A DNA stretch of 53,196 nucleotides from Candidatus Thermoflexus tengchongensis (GTDB taxonomy: Bacteria; Chloroflexota; Anaerolineae; Thermoflexales; Thermoflexaceae). The translations under genes and the position numbers were made by a program. The notes under the pieces were generated by a model that saw only the letters and a program-made list of their open reading frames with translations, was not told the DNA's origin and did not search any database. Of this stretch, positions 1 through 9,662 are shown in pieces (position 1 is the first letter of the stretch; every line of letters starts with the position of its first letter). The DNA lies in assembly GCA_016842085.1 (NCBI GenBank), contig JAEVEX010000067.1, positions 1 to 53,196 on the forward strand, given 5' to 3'.

Positions 1-187
1 AGGATGTGCTTAAGATGCACCGCCTGGCAGAGGATGGGGAAGCACTCAGACGCCGTGTCGATGCTTTCCTGGATCAATTCGCCTCCGGCTCTCAGGAGTT
101 GCTCCGGTATGTGGGACTGTTGGGCGATGGCAAACTGGCCCAGGCAATCCATGGCCCATGATTACCGAACTTGATCGTCAAAACTCA
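1..187 (+). mobile_element. Insertion sequence, right-hand end (partial)
   Basis: The first 187 bases reappear in reverse complement as the last 187 bases of the window with only a few mismatches, for example at 126, 156 and 174. The shared block holds the 3' end of a transposase-like reading frame and about 26 bases beyond its stop, ending in AACTCAT. After that the two flanks diverge, so base 187 is taken as close to the element's end. The rest of the element lies outside the window. The family could not be assigned from this fragment. Confidence 0.8.
3..161 (+). CDS. Transposase, C-terminal fragment
   Basis: An open frame enters from the window edge and stops with TGA at 159-161. The 52 visible residues are rich in Leu, Arg and Asp and end in QAIHGP. 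The same peptide is encoded in inverted orientation at the far end of the window. Its position at the end of a duplicated element is what marks it as a transposase; no catalytic motif is visible in this piece. The upstream part lies off the window. Confidence 0.6.
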   Translation, partial: DVLKMHRLAEDGEALRRRVDAFLDQFASGSQELLRYVGLLGDGKLAQAIHGP

Positions 188-188
188 T

Positions 189-214
189 TAGGGCAACTGC
201 TTGCAGTTGCCCTA
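189..214. repeat. 26-bp hairpin next to the IS end
   Basis: TAGGGCAACTGC and GCAGTTGCCCTA form 12-base complementary arms around a TT centre. The hairpin begins two bases after the end of the insertion sequence. It may be a transcription terminator for the transposase, although no T-run follows, or one of the dispersed palindromic repeats seen elsewhere in this window. Confidence 0.6.
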
Positions 215-324
215 CTTCCACCGAAGGGCAGGGCATCCGGTTGAGCGCTGGAGCATAAATGCTCCCTGGGCCTGGATGTCCTGCCCTTTTGTGTTCGTCT
301 CAGGGCATTTCGGGGGAGGTTCCA

Positions 325-634
325 GTGGGTGCGCCGTTATCCGACGATGACCGGGCTTTGATCGAAGCCGCGCGGCGGATCATCGCGTTGCGCTTTCGGG
401 AAGGGTGGCATCATATCGGCTGTGCGTTGCGGACGCGCTCGGGGAAGATCTTCTCGGCGGTCCATCTGGAGACCACCGTGGGCCGCATCGCCGTTTGCGC
501 CGAAGCGGTGGCATGGCGGGAGTGCGGCGCCTGGGCGCCGCATTCCAACAATGGTCATCGTCCCGGGGGAGTGCGGAGAGGAAGCCGTCCCGATAGCTGC
601 CCTGTTGCCGAACAAATACAAACGCGTCGTTTAG
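325..634 (+). pseudogene. Cytidine deaminase-like gene, core lost at a palindromic repeat
   Basis: GTG at 325 follows a GGGGGAGG ribosome binding site. The first 62 or so residues resemble the N-terminal half of cytidine/blasticidin-type deaminases, including GCALRTRSGKIF and the zinc/catalytic motif CAE (in VCAEAVA). The frame then runs into a 28-base palindrome at 519-546. Immediately after it, in another frame, comes a typical deaminase tail with MVIVPGE, VPIAALLPNKY and a TAG stop at 632-634. The expected middle part, about 45-50 residues with the second zinc motif PCGxC, is absent. The gene cannot make active enzyme. The first frame happens to stay open into the downstream acetyltransferase, which is taken as chance. 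Confidence 0.72.
519..546 (+). repeat. 28-bp palindromic repeat, variant B
   Basis: The left arm is GGAGTGCGGCGCCT and the right arm GGGCGCCGCATTCC. DNA symmetry is broken at two positions, but both become G-U pairs in RNA. The copy lies exactly where the deaminase core is missing. It is the exact reverse complement of the copy at 45630-45657. Confidence 0.9.
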
Positions 635-825
635 TCTCGCCCTCCAAATGCCTCAGGCAGGGTCCCATGGATCATCGCGGCTCCGGGCGCGCGGTGCCCA
701 CCGCTCCCGGGGAGGCAAGTCGGGGACCGGGCAGGGCAGGTCGATGCGGATCGAACCCCCTGCATTGGAGAATTCGAGGTTCGCCCCGGCCAGGTCGCGC
801 ATCTCCTCAAAAAGGAGGACCTGGA

Positions 826-1371
826 ATGAAACAGGACAATCGCTCACGGGTCCGCATTCGGAGGGCTGTCCCCGAGGACGCGCCGGGGATCGCGCGAGTT
901 CGGGTGATCACGTGGAAGGCGCAGTATGCCGGGATCGTCCCCGCGGAATACCTGGCCCAGCTCTCCCCGGAGGAGGATGCTCCCCGCTGGCGACAGACGC
1001 TGGCGCATCCGGCACCCGGCCGGTTCATTCTGGTAGCGGAAGATCAGGCGCAGATCGTGGGCTTCGCTGCCGCGGGCCCCGAGCGCACTGGAGATGAGGT
1101 ATACCGGGGGGAGGTCTACGCGATCTATGTGCTGCCTGAGCATCAACGACAGGGCATCGGTCGGCAGTTGATGAGCATGTGCGCAGAGGAGCTTCTCCGG
1201 GATGGCATGGATACGCTCCTGGTCTGGGTGATCGAAGCCAACCCGGCCCGCCGGTTCTACGAGCAGTTGGGCGGCGAACTCGTTCGAACGGGTTGGATGG
1301 AAATCGGAGGGGCCCGACTTCGGCTGCTGGGATATGGATGGAGGGATCTTCATATTCTGATCCGGCGATGA
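826..1371 (+). CDS. GNAT family N-acetyltransferase
   Basis: The protein has 181 residues, the usual length for a single-domain GNAT enzyme, which transfers acetyl from acetyl-CoA to an amine. The start ATG follows AAAGGAGG at 811-818. The N-terminus has the RIRRAVPEDAPGIARV pattern of the first strand and helix. The acetyl-CoA pyrophosphate loop is seen as LPEHQRQGIGRQLM (Q-x-x-G-x-G). The C-terminal FYEQLGGE segment is typical of motif B. The substrate cannot be told from sequence. The upstream frame is open back to the deaminase remnant, but the ribosome binding site and domain boundary favour this start. Confidence 0.85.
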   Translation: MKQDNRSRVRIRRAVPEDAPGIARVRVITWKAQYAGIVPAEYLAQLSPEEDAPRWRQTLAHPAPGRFILVAEDQAQIVGFAAAGPERTGDEVYRGEVYAIYVLPEHQRQGIGRQLMSMCAEELLRDGMDTLLVWVIEANPARRFYEQLGGELVRTGWMEIGGARLRLLGYGWRDLHILIRR

Positions 1372-1815
1372 CAGGCGCTGGGCTATCCTCGCATCCTCGC
1401 AAGACGCAGGGGTCCGCTATCAGGTGCAGGTTGACTGATTTCGCCCACTGGTCAGGATGCGGCCCTCCGGAACTGCCAGCCTGCGGCGCACCGGTGCGGG
1501 CAGAGGGAGGACTCCCCGTTTCACAACCCGCATCGGAAGCTCCCTATCGCCTCCCCCCTTCGCTTACGGGATTTCCGCATCGAATCCGTCCGGGTCAATG
1601 TCGGTGCATCGGGCCGTTCGAGCGGAACGATCTGCAGGTGAGCGGCGGGGGATCCTGGGTGCTCTCGGGCCGCATCGTGAAGGTTAGGTGTCTCCGGCCT
1701 TCGGATTGTCTGCGGACCGGAAGGGGGAGAGAATAGAGGCGGACTACAGGAAGGGCCGGTCGGGGCGCGGCCGCGCTGTGCTCCGACCTCACCGGTTGTG
1801 GAAGAGGGGCCGGCG
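1372..1815. other. 444-bp gap, no gene recognised
   Basis: Several short frames exist on both strands, but none has a recognisable domain, a good ribosome binding site or a convincing composition. The interval separates the acetyltransferase from the DruA cluster and presumably holds that cluster's promoter. No clear -35/-10 pair could be picked out. Confidence 0.5.
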
Positions 1816-2988
1816 ATGATCGATGACGGGGATCGGCTGCGGGCCCAGGTGCTGGAACACCTGCGGGCGCTGGGGTTTGAGATCGATCCGGAAAATCCCC
1901 GTGCCCTGATGCTCCCCAGAGTGGAGGAGAAAGGGCTCCTCCGCCAGCTCCACGAGGTGGCGCGTCGCTTCATCCTCCTGCGGTATCAGTCGTGGATTCA
2001 TCGCGCCTGGCTGAGGCTCTCCCCCTATTTCGCCAGGGGGGAACAGATCATCCCCGAGCGGATCCGACCCGTCCTGCTGGAGGTGACGGAGCCATGGCAG
2101 GAGGATCTCTTCCGCCTGGCTCGCCTCACCTGGTCTCTCCCCTATTCAAAGGGCTATGGCAGAAGGCTCCGCTTCCTGATCATGGATGAGGGCAACCGGG
2201 GTCCCCAGGGACAGCCCCTCCTGATCGGTATCCTGGCCCTCCAGTCCCCTCCCCTCGCTTTCCCACCCCGCGATCGACGCTTTCAGTATCCCCCAGGGCG
2301 TAAGGTGGAGCTGGTCAATCAGACCATGGACATCCAGACGCTGGGGGCGTTGCCACCATATAGCGATCTCCTGGGCGGGAAACTGATCGCCCTGGCCGCC
2401 GCCTCCAATGAGGTGCGCCGGGCTTATCAGCGGAAATACGCCGGCCGCCGAACGGAGATCGAAAAACGCATCCTGCCCGCTCATCTGGTCGCTCTGACGA
2501 CGACCAGCGCCTTCGGGCGATCCAGCCTCTACAACCGCCTGCGATACAACGGCGAGCCGATTGCCATCTCGCTGGGATACACGGAGGGTTATGGGACCTT
2601 TCATCTGGAAACGCTTTATCCGCTGTTCCGGGAGTTCCTGGAGTCCCAGGGGATTTCCACGAGAGGCGGCTATGGGGTAGGTCCACGGATCAAGTGGCAG
2701 ACCTGTGTGCGGGCTCTGGAGCGGCTGGGGCTTTCCCGCTCTCTGCTCCGGCATACGCTCCGGCGGGAGGCGTTTCTCTTCCCATTGATTCACAATCTGA
2801 AAGACTATATGGAAGGCCGGGCTGAGGAGCCGTTGTATCGGGATCTCCCGTTTGCGGATCTGGCAGCATACTGGCGGGAGCGCTGGCTGCTGCCCCGGGC
2901 GAATCGTGTGAACGGCTGGCATGCGTGGGAACCGGAGCGCCTGCTGGAACGGCTGATCGTGCATCGGGAGGATGGAAGGAATGCTTGA
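1816..2988 (+). CDS. druA: DruA-like DUF4338 protein
   Basis: The 390-residue protein matches the DUF4338 family, of which DruA of the Druantia anti-phage system is the named member. Visible family features are RFLIMDEGN near residue 130, a NQTMDIQTLGALPPYSDLLGGKL block, the ALTTTSAFGRSSLYNRL core, SLGYTEGYGTFH, and a C-terminal PLYRDLPFADLAAYWRERW. The biochemical role of DUF4338 is not known to me; homologues also occur alone and near transposons. The start chosen is ATG 1816 after GAGGGG, although a GTG at 1798 is in frame. The stop overlaps the start of nurA by eight bases, so the two are translationally coupled. None of the other Druantia genes (druB-E) is present. Confidence 0.8.
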   Translation: MIDDGDRLRAQVLEHLRALGFEIDPENPRALMLPRVEEKGLLRQLHEVARRFILLRYQSWIHRAWLRLSPYFARGEQIIPERIRPVLLEVTEPWQEDLFRLARLTWSLPYSKGYGRRLRFLIMDEGNRGPQGQPLLIGILALQSPPLAFPPRDRRFQYPPGRKVELVNQTMDIQTLGALPPYSDLLGGKLIALAAASNEVRRAYQRKYAGRRTEIEKRILPAHLVALTTTSAFGRSSLYNRLRYNGEPIAISLGYTEGYGTFHLETLYPLFREFLESQGISTRGGYGVGPRIKWQTCVRALERLGLSRSLLRHTLRREAFLFPLIHNLKDYMEGRAEEPLYRDLPFADLAAYWRERWLLPRANRVNGWHAWEPERLLERLIVHREDGRNA

Positions 2989-4132
2989 GGAACGGGAGCG
3001 GCCCTTCGCGGAGCTTCCTGCAGGCCTGGTCGAGGAGCTGTTGAGGGGGTCTGACGAGCTCAGCCGGCGCATCGGAGCGGAGCTGGATGCTCTGCGGGCC
3101 GCACGTCGGGAGCGACGGGAGTCGCTGGAAAGGAGCGGCCTCCTGCGGCGAGAGGGCGATCTTCCCGCCGTCCCGATTCCCACCACCTGTGGGGTGGATG
3201 GGGCCTACGCGGTAGAGCGGCTGATCGCCGCGGACCTGGTGGCCACGGTGGCTGTGGCGGTGGAGGGCCTGACGCCCCCTTCTGAGACTCGATACTGGCC
3301 GGAGCCCCCGCATCGTGCCTATGTGGAGATAGAACGCCACGAGGAAGAAACCGGGACGCTGGCGCGAGCGGCCATGATGGGCATGGAGCTGATGCTGGCG
3401 GCTCAGGCTCCGCACGATGTGATCTTCCTGGACGGCTCTCTCACCACCCCGCTGATCTACTTCAACCAGGCCATGAACCGGGCCCGGGAGGCCCCGGATC
3501 TGCATCTGACCGCTTTCCTTCTGGAGCATATGGAGGACTATCTTCTCGCCTATCGGGACGTCCTGCGAGCCCAGCGGACGGATCGGGCGTGGGTGGCAGT
3601 GCCCAAATACTCCGTCCGGAGGGAGATCGGTCGGCAGCTGGGCTGGCCTGAGTCCATGGACGATCGGGCGATGTTGACCGGCCTGCTGGAGCCCGGTGAG
3701 TTCACGGCCCCCCGGCCGCTGGAGCCACCCCGCCAGCCCTGGCATATCCAGCTGAGCCCCCTTCCGGAGAGGGTGCGCACACGCGCGGAGCCATTGCGGG
3801 ATGAGATCATCGAGCTGCTGGGGGAAGTGCAGGTTGCCTATTACCGCCCCCGGGCCTGGTTGCCAGCCATCCGGCTGGAGCTGAGCCGGCCGGTGGCGGA
3901 GAACGCGGCCCGACTGGCCTCCATCATCCAGGCTCTTCACTTCCAGTGCAGCGCACCGGGAATGCTGGAGCCCTACCCGCTTTATCTCGCGGATCGGATG
4001 GTGAAGCATCTGGGGCGGGCGATCCCCAGCCTGCGCCAGGTGATTAGCCAGCGGCTGGCGGAAACCTGGGAGGGGACGATCGATGAGATCTTCCTGAGCC
4101 TGCATGGCTATCGCACGGAGAGCGGCCGGTGA
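2981..4132 (+). CDS. nurA: NurA-domain nuclease
   Basis: The 383-residue protein has the NurA fold signature. GVDGAYAVERL, near residue 71, carries the first metal-binding Asp. IFLDGSLTTP, near residue 148, carries the second. A late PLYLADRMVKH segment is the usual C-terminal strand/helix. NurA proteins are Mn-dependent 5'-3' DNA nucleases that work in a complex with the HerA translocase to resect or degrade DNA. The start at 2981 is preferred over 2972 because GGGAGG is then correctly spaced. The gene overlaps druA and lies 25 bases before herA, so all three are probably made from one transcript. In this genome the pair could serve DNA repair, defence or both. Confidence 0.85.
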   Translation: MLEERERPFAELPAGLVEELLRGSDELSRRIGAELDALRAARRERRESLERSGLLRREGDLPAVPIPTTCGVDGAYAVERLIAADLVATVAVAVEGLTPPSETRYWPEPPHRAYVEIERHEEETGTLARAAMMGMELMLAAQAPHDVIFLDGSLTTPLIYFNQAMNRAREAPDLHLTAFLLEHMEDYLLAYRDVLRAQRTDRAWVAVPKYSVRREIGRQLGWPESMDDRAMLTGLLEPGEFTAPRPLEPPRQPWHIQLSPLPERVRTRAEPLRDEIIELLGEVQVAYYRPRAWLPAIRLELSRPVAENAARLASIIQALHFQCSAPGMLEPYPLYLADRMVKHLGRAIPSLRQVISQRLAETWEGTIDEIFLSLHGYRTESGR

Positions 4133-4157
4133 CGGCCTTCCCGGGAGGAGGTGGAAG

Positions 4158-5975
<1,818 letters not shown>

Positions 5976-6047
5976 CCATCCTCTCCGCCCAACCCCAGGC
6001 GGGGATTCTGGAGAATCTCTTGTGACTTCGCGATAAGGAGATCGACG

Positions 6048-7094
6048 ATGAGCACTGGAGCCATGCTGGCAGCCGTACTTGGCCTCCTCCGAGGGATCCT
6101 GGCGGTCGCCGGGGTCCTGTTCGCAGGGGGAGGGCTGGTGATGACGCTCGCCGGACGGATGAGGGGCGTCGATCCCCGGCATCGACACTGGCGGAGAGCT
6201 CGCGATCTGTTGATTCAGGGGCTGTTCTTCGGATCCCTCGGGCTCCTGGGAGGCCTCTTCGATGCTGTGGTTCCGGATCTGCTCGGTATTTCTACAGGGG
6301 GCGCGGCGCTGCTGGGGGCGCTCGGGGTCGGGGTCAGCCTCCTGACGTTCGGGCTGATCCCCCGGAGATCCGCGCTGGGGCCCGGAGGGGCAGGGGCGTC
6401 GACGTGGGCCATGGCCGCACGGCGGCGGCGGATCCTGATCGCGGTGACCATCGGGGGCGGCGCGCTTCTGATCGCTGCGGTCCTCCTCCTCGGGGAAAGC
6501 CGCGCGCTGGGCCTTGGAGGGGCTGGCGTCCTCGCGCTGGCCCTGGCGATCCGTCTGGGGGCCGATCTGCTGGATCGGATCGCCCGGCGGGGCGAGCGCG
6601 CGGTCCGTCGAGCGGAGCGAGGTGCCTATGCGGAAGAGCAGGTGGGCCACATCCTGGAAGGATTGGGGGATGACTTCCTCGTTCTCCACGACATCGAGAG
6701 CCCCTACGGCAACATCGATCACCTGGTGCTCACCCGCCAGGGCCGCCTCTTTCTCATAGAGACCAAGTCCCACGCGGGGAGGATCACCGCGGAGGGGAAT
6801 CGCCTCCTGCTGAATGGGCGCCCGATGGAGAAGGATCCGATTCAGCAAACCCTGCGGAACGTCCTCTGGCTCAAGCAGCAGCTCCGGGAGGCGATCGGGC
6901 GGGAACCCTGGGTGGAGGGGATCGTGGTCTTCTCCCGGGCTTTTGTGCCGCCGGATCTGGTGGTCCGGGGCATTCAGGTCCAGAACGCCCGCTACCTGGA
7001 GCCGACGCTGCGCCGCGCGGGCCGAGGCGATCCGAGCCTCTGGGAGGCTCGCGAGCGCATCCGGCAGGTGCTGCAAAGGCAGCCTGGGGGTTGA
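6048..7094 (+). CDS. Membrane protein with C-terminal NERD domain
   Basis: The 348-residue protein begins with about five hydrophobic segments within residues 8-170. A basic stretch and a NERD (nuclease-related) domain follow at about residues 190-300. Key positions visible are EEQVGHIL, the Asp in NIDHLVL, and the ExK pair in LIETKSHAG, matching the PD-(D/E)xK-like core of the family. NERD proteins are often linked to plasmids, phages and defence loci. The ribosome binding site is AAGGAG before ATG 6048. The gap to herA is 72 bases, so cotranscription is likely. A membrane-bound nuclease next to HerA-NurA and DruA suggests a DNA-targeting function. Confidence 0.75.
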   Translation: MSTGAMLAAVLGLLRGILAVAGVLFAGGGLVMTLAGRMRGVDPRHRHWRRARDLLIQGLFFGSLGLLGGLFDAVVPDLLGISTGGAALLGALGVGVSLLTFGLIPRRSALGPGGAGASTWAMAARRRRILIAVTIGGGALLIAAVLLLGESRALGLGGAGVLALALAIRLGADLLDRIARRGERAVRRAERGAYAEEQVGHILEGLGDDFLVLHDIESPYGNIDHLVLTRQGRLFLIETKSHAGRITAEGNRLLLNGRPMEKDPIQQTLRNVLWLKQQLREAIGREPWVEGIVVFSRAFVPPDLVVRGIQVQNARYLEPTLRRAGRGDPSLWEARERIRQVLQRQPGG

Positions 7095-7126
7095 TCCCAG
7101 AATCTTCATCGGCCAGGAGGGGGCCA

Positions 7127-7530
7127 ATGACGGGGAACCGGAGGATTCACATCGCCCTCGGCAACGAAGGACATTTGATAGACCTTGCTCGATACGCTAC
7201 GCAAATTCCACGTAAGGTCGTGGATTGGTGGACCATTGACAAGAATGCCCGCGCTGGGGATGTTGTGGTTTTTTACATCGCATATCATGTCTTGTGGCGA
7301 TCGGCACCGTGGCCAGTGATCCCCGGATTCAGGAGGATCCCCTCGAAGGCTGGTATGGCCGCTACATCGCGGATATCGTCGATATTCAGCTCCTCTCACG
7401 GCCGATCCGTCTGGAGGAGATCCGCCGGCGCTTCCCTGATTGGGATTACTGGCGCCAGCCCCGCACCCATATCTGCGTGCCCGAGCGCTTCGCGAAGAGC
7501 TTCTGGGACTTCGTTCTTGAGCATCTGTAG
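7127..7530 (+). pseudogene. PUA/EVE-like domain gene with a frameshift
   Basis: ATG 7127 follows AGGAGGGGGCC. The first 50 or so residues (to GDVVVFYIA) and the later part (LVAIGTVASDP, YIADIVDIQLL, FPDWDYWRQP, stop at 7528-7530) look like one small domain of the PUA/EVE type, which can read modified bases. They are in different frames: the switch falls at about 7265-7295, next to a run of six T, and needs one lost base or an equivalent change. It could be a true frameshift mutation or a sequencing error in the T run. It follows the NERD gene by 32 bases and probably belonged to the same operon. Confidence 0.5.
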
Positions 7531-7909
7531 GGCGTGGAAAAGGCATGGATCCATACGGATCCATGGGGCGATGACCTTGTCGGACGGGGCCGGCCATTCG
7601 ACACGTCCGGGAGGGTATCCTACTCCCCCTGCGCGGGGATGCTCGAGGCCCCAGCGGTGGAACGTCGGCTGGCGAGCCCGAGGAACCCGAGAGCGCCCAG
7701 CAGGGCCATGGCCGCGCCGCCCCACCAGATGGCGGTCGGCCCCAGCCCATCGTGCAGCAGCCCCCCGATCACCGGCCCCAGCCCGAGCCCCAGGCCCCAC
7801 GTCAGCCCGTATACGCTCATATACCGCCCCCGCGCCTCCGGCGGCGCCCGGTTCGCCGTCCAGGTGGTGGCCGTGGGGATCATCAGCATCTCCCCGATGG
7901 TGAGCAGTT

Positions 7910-7937
7910 GGAGTGCGGTGCCTAGGCACCGCACTCC
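7910..7937. repeat. 28-bp palindromic repeat, variant A (copy 1)
   Basis: This is a perfect palindrome of GGAGTGCGGTGCCT and its complement. Here symmetry extends to 34 bases (7907-7940, beginning GTTGG and ending CCAAC). It splits the second and third pieces of the MFS gene and supplies an in-frame TAG. Confidence 0.95.
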
Positions 7938-8422
7938 AACAGAAAGGCCGGGAAGCTCCGCCCGAAGGCCACGCTGCCCACCCCCAGGGCGTAGAACAGC
8001 GAGCCCACCGCCAGAACGGGCAGCTCCCGGAAGCGGCCCGCCAGGCGGGTGATCCCAACCTGCAGCCCCACGACCATCGCGGCGTTGGTGGTCATGATGA
8101 ACCCATACAGGCGCTCCGGCACACCGAAGTTCTCCTTCACGTAAACCGGAAGCAGCACCATCATCAGGGCATAGGCCATCCCGGCGAGGGTGTAAAAACC
8201 GCAGAAGGCCAGAAACCGGCGATCCCGCAGGATCCCTTCATAGCCTCTTTCCCATCGCAATGGGCCGGGAACCTCCACCGTCGATGGCCGGGTCTCCCGG
8301 ACCCAGAGGAGCACCAGCAGGGCGAAGAGGATCTGGGCAAGGCCCCCCAGAATGAAGGCCATGGAATAGGAGGCGGAGACGATGAAGCCCCCGATGGCCG
8401 GGCCGACCGCCACTCCCAGGTT

Positions 8423-8450
8423 GGAGTGCGGTGCCTAGGCACCGCACTCC
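8423..8450. repeat. 28-bp palindromic repeat, variant A (copy 2)
   Basis: It is identical to the copy 500 bases away at 7910-7937. It separates the first and second pieces of the MFS gene. Reading through its central TAG keeps the transporter frame. Confidence 0.95.
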
Positions 8451-8939
8451 AGCAGGGCATACGCCGACGCCCGTCGGGAGGGCTCGATCAGATCCGCGAC
8501 CATGGCGTCGCCCCCCACCCGGTAAATCGGCCCGAACCCGCCCATAAAGGCCATCAGCGCCGCCCACGCGAGAAGGGAAGCCGCCGGGATCATCCCCAGC
8601 ATGGCCAGGCCGCTCCCCACAAGGCCCACCACCATCGCGCCCTTCCGGCCGAAGCGATCCACTACCAGGCCGGCGATGGCAGTGGTCACCAGACCGGTTA
8701 CCGCGTTCAGGGTGAGCAGCATGGTGATCCACGTCAATGGGGCAGCCAGACGCTGCCGGAGATACAGCGTCAGGAAAGGCCAGACCATGCTCCCGCCGGT
8801 CGCGCTGATCCAGGTCCCCCAGAACAGCAGCCAGAACCCATGGGGATAACTCATCCTGGACACGAATCGAGTCATATGCCGTTCCTTTGCGCGAATAGGA
8901 GGGAACCCGCCTTCTGGCGCGTCCTCCAATCCCACGGAG

Positions 8940-8976
8940 AAAAACAAAGGGGGAGGCTTCCCGGATCACCTCCCCC
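8940..8976 (-). terminator. Rho-independent terminator of the lexA-ftsK unit
   Basis: On the minus strand GGGGGAGG and CCTCCCCC (8949-8976 on the plus strand) form an eight-pair stem around a 12-base loop. It is followed by TTTGTTTTT. It lies downstream of the membrane protein gene ending at 9156 and just upstream of the MFS pseudogene, so it probably closes the lexA-ftsK transcript. Confidence 0.7.
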
Positions 8977-9121
8977 ATTGAACCCGAGGGGGAAAGGCCT
9001 CTTCCGCCTTGCCGCCCAAAAGCCTTCAGGGAGAGACCCGCTGCGGGATCCCCTTCCCCGATCCTTGGGGGATTGGAGGATCGCCGAAGGTGGCCCCCTG
9101 GAGGAGAAAGCACCGAAGGGA

Positions 9122-9144
9122 AGGGACGCACGACCGTGCGCCCT
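9122..9144. repeat. Palindrome of the CGCACG/CGTGCG family, imperfect
   Basis: AGGG-CGCACG pairs with CGTGCG-CCCT, with one bulged A at 9126. The core matches the perfect palindrome at 11573-11592. It lies in the gap downstream of the minus-strand gene ending at 9156. Confidence 0.6.
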
Positions 9145-9155
9145 GATCTCCTATT

Positions 9156-9662
9156 CTATTCCTCTTCTTCCTCTCCGATCACCGTGAACGTCCGGGGCGC
9201 CGGGGGCGGAAGGAGCGGCCAGCCGCCGCGATGGGGATCCGGCACCGGAGGCCCGGGCACCCAGGCGACCCAGGAGATCCACGGCATCCCCAGGAAAGGC
9301 AGGCCCGGCGCGCCCGAGGAGCCCCGCCCCGGGAAGCCGCCCCCCGGCCCGGCCGGGAGCCCATACCCGCCGCCTGAAGGATGTCCTTCTACCCCGGAGG
9401 TGCCCGGGATCCATCCCGGGTAGAGGAGGGGCGACCCGGCGGGTCGCCCCCACGGGAGCCCGACGCCGGCATAGGGATCCACCCGATCCGCCCGCTGGAT
9501 CCCCAGAGCGGCGACGAGGAAAGCGATCATGGTCCCCAGGGCGACCCCGACCATCACCGCCAGCCCCCATCCGCCCAGACGGATGCCCACCCAGATGGCC
9601 CCGCTGATCCCGAAGGCGACGGTGAACAGAAGGAGGAGCAGCCGGAACAGCGCCTGCCTCAT
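9156..9662 (-). CDS. Small membrane protein, Gly/Pro-rich tail
   Basis: The 168-residue protein has two predicted membrane helices within about residues 5-55. A long Gly/Pro-rich stretch ends in a run of five Glu. It resembles no family I know. Its start overlaps the stop of the FtsK-like gene by four bases (ATGA), so translation is coupled. The FtsK-like ATPase lacks membrane helices, so this protein could be its membrane anchor; that is inference. A palindrome at 9428-9450 lies inside the Gly/Pro-rich part, suggesting the tail has accepted inserted sequence. Confidence 0.65.
   Translation of the reverse strand: MRQALFRLLLLLFTVAFGISGAIWVGIRLGGWGLAVMVGVALGTMIAFLVAALGIQRADRVDPYAGVGLPWGRPAGSPLLYPGWIPGTSGVEGHPSGGGYGLPAGPGGGFPGRGSSGAPGLPFLGMPWISWVAWVPGPPVPDPHRGGWPLLPPPAPRTFTVIGEEEEE
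9428..9450. repeat. Palindrome inside coding sequence (GGGGCGACCC arms)
   Basis: GGGGCGACCC and GGGTCGCCCC form ten-base arms with a three-base centre. It is in frame within the Gly/Pro-rich tail of the small membrane protein, where it encodes part of PWGRPAGSPL on the minus strand. It appears to be a different family from the 28-bp repeat. Confidence 0.7.

Larger units (their letters stand above)
7620..8875 (-). pseudogene. MFS transporter interrupted twice by palindromic repeats
   Basis: Three consecutive pieces on the minus strand together make one 12-helix major facilitator of the drug-efflux type. Piece one has the loop motif DRFGRKG and ends at AYALL; piece two starts NLGVAVGPAIGGF; piece three starts LLTIGEMLMIPTATTWTANRAP. 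At both junctions lies the same 28-bp palindrome. At 8423-8450 the frame is kept, but the palindrome brings an in-frame TAG (ECGA-stop-APHS). At 7910-7937 it brings the same TAG and also changes frame. The start is ATG 8875 after AAAGGAA. Few host residues appear lost at either site. Transport is almost certainly abolished. Confidence 0.85.

Noticed and set aside
635-825. A tRNA or small RNA between the deaminase remnant and the acetyltransferase gene
   Set aside because: A GGTTCG-like stretch caught the eye, but no cloverleaf or acceptor stem could be built, and the 64-residue minus-strand frame there has no recognisable domain.
259-1371. A single 370-residue frame joining a deaminase-like N-terminus to a GNAT acetyltransferase
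   Set aside because: The middle part is low-complexity and has no domain. The acetyltransferase has its own ribosome binding site and start at 826, and the deaminase tail is found in another frame, so the joint frame is a by-product of the disruption.
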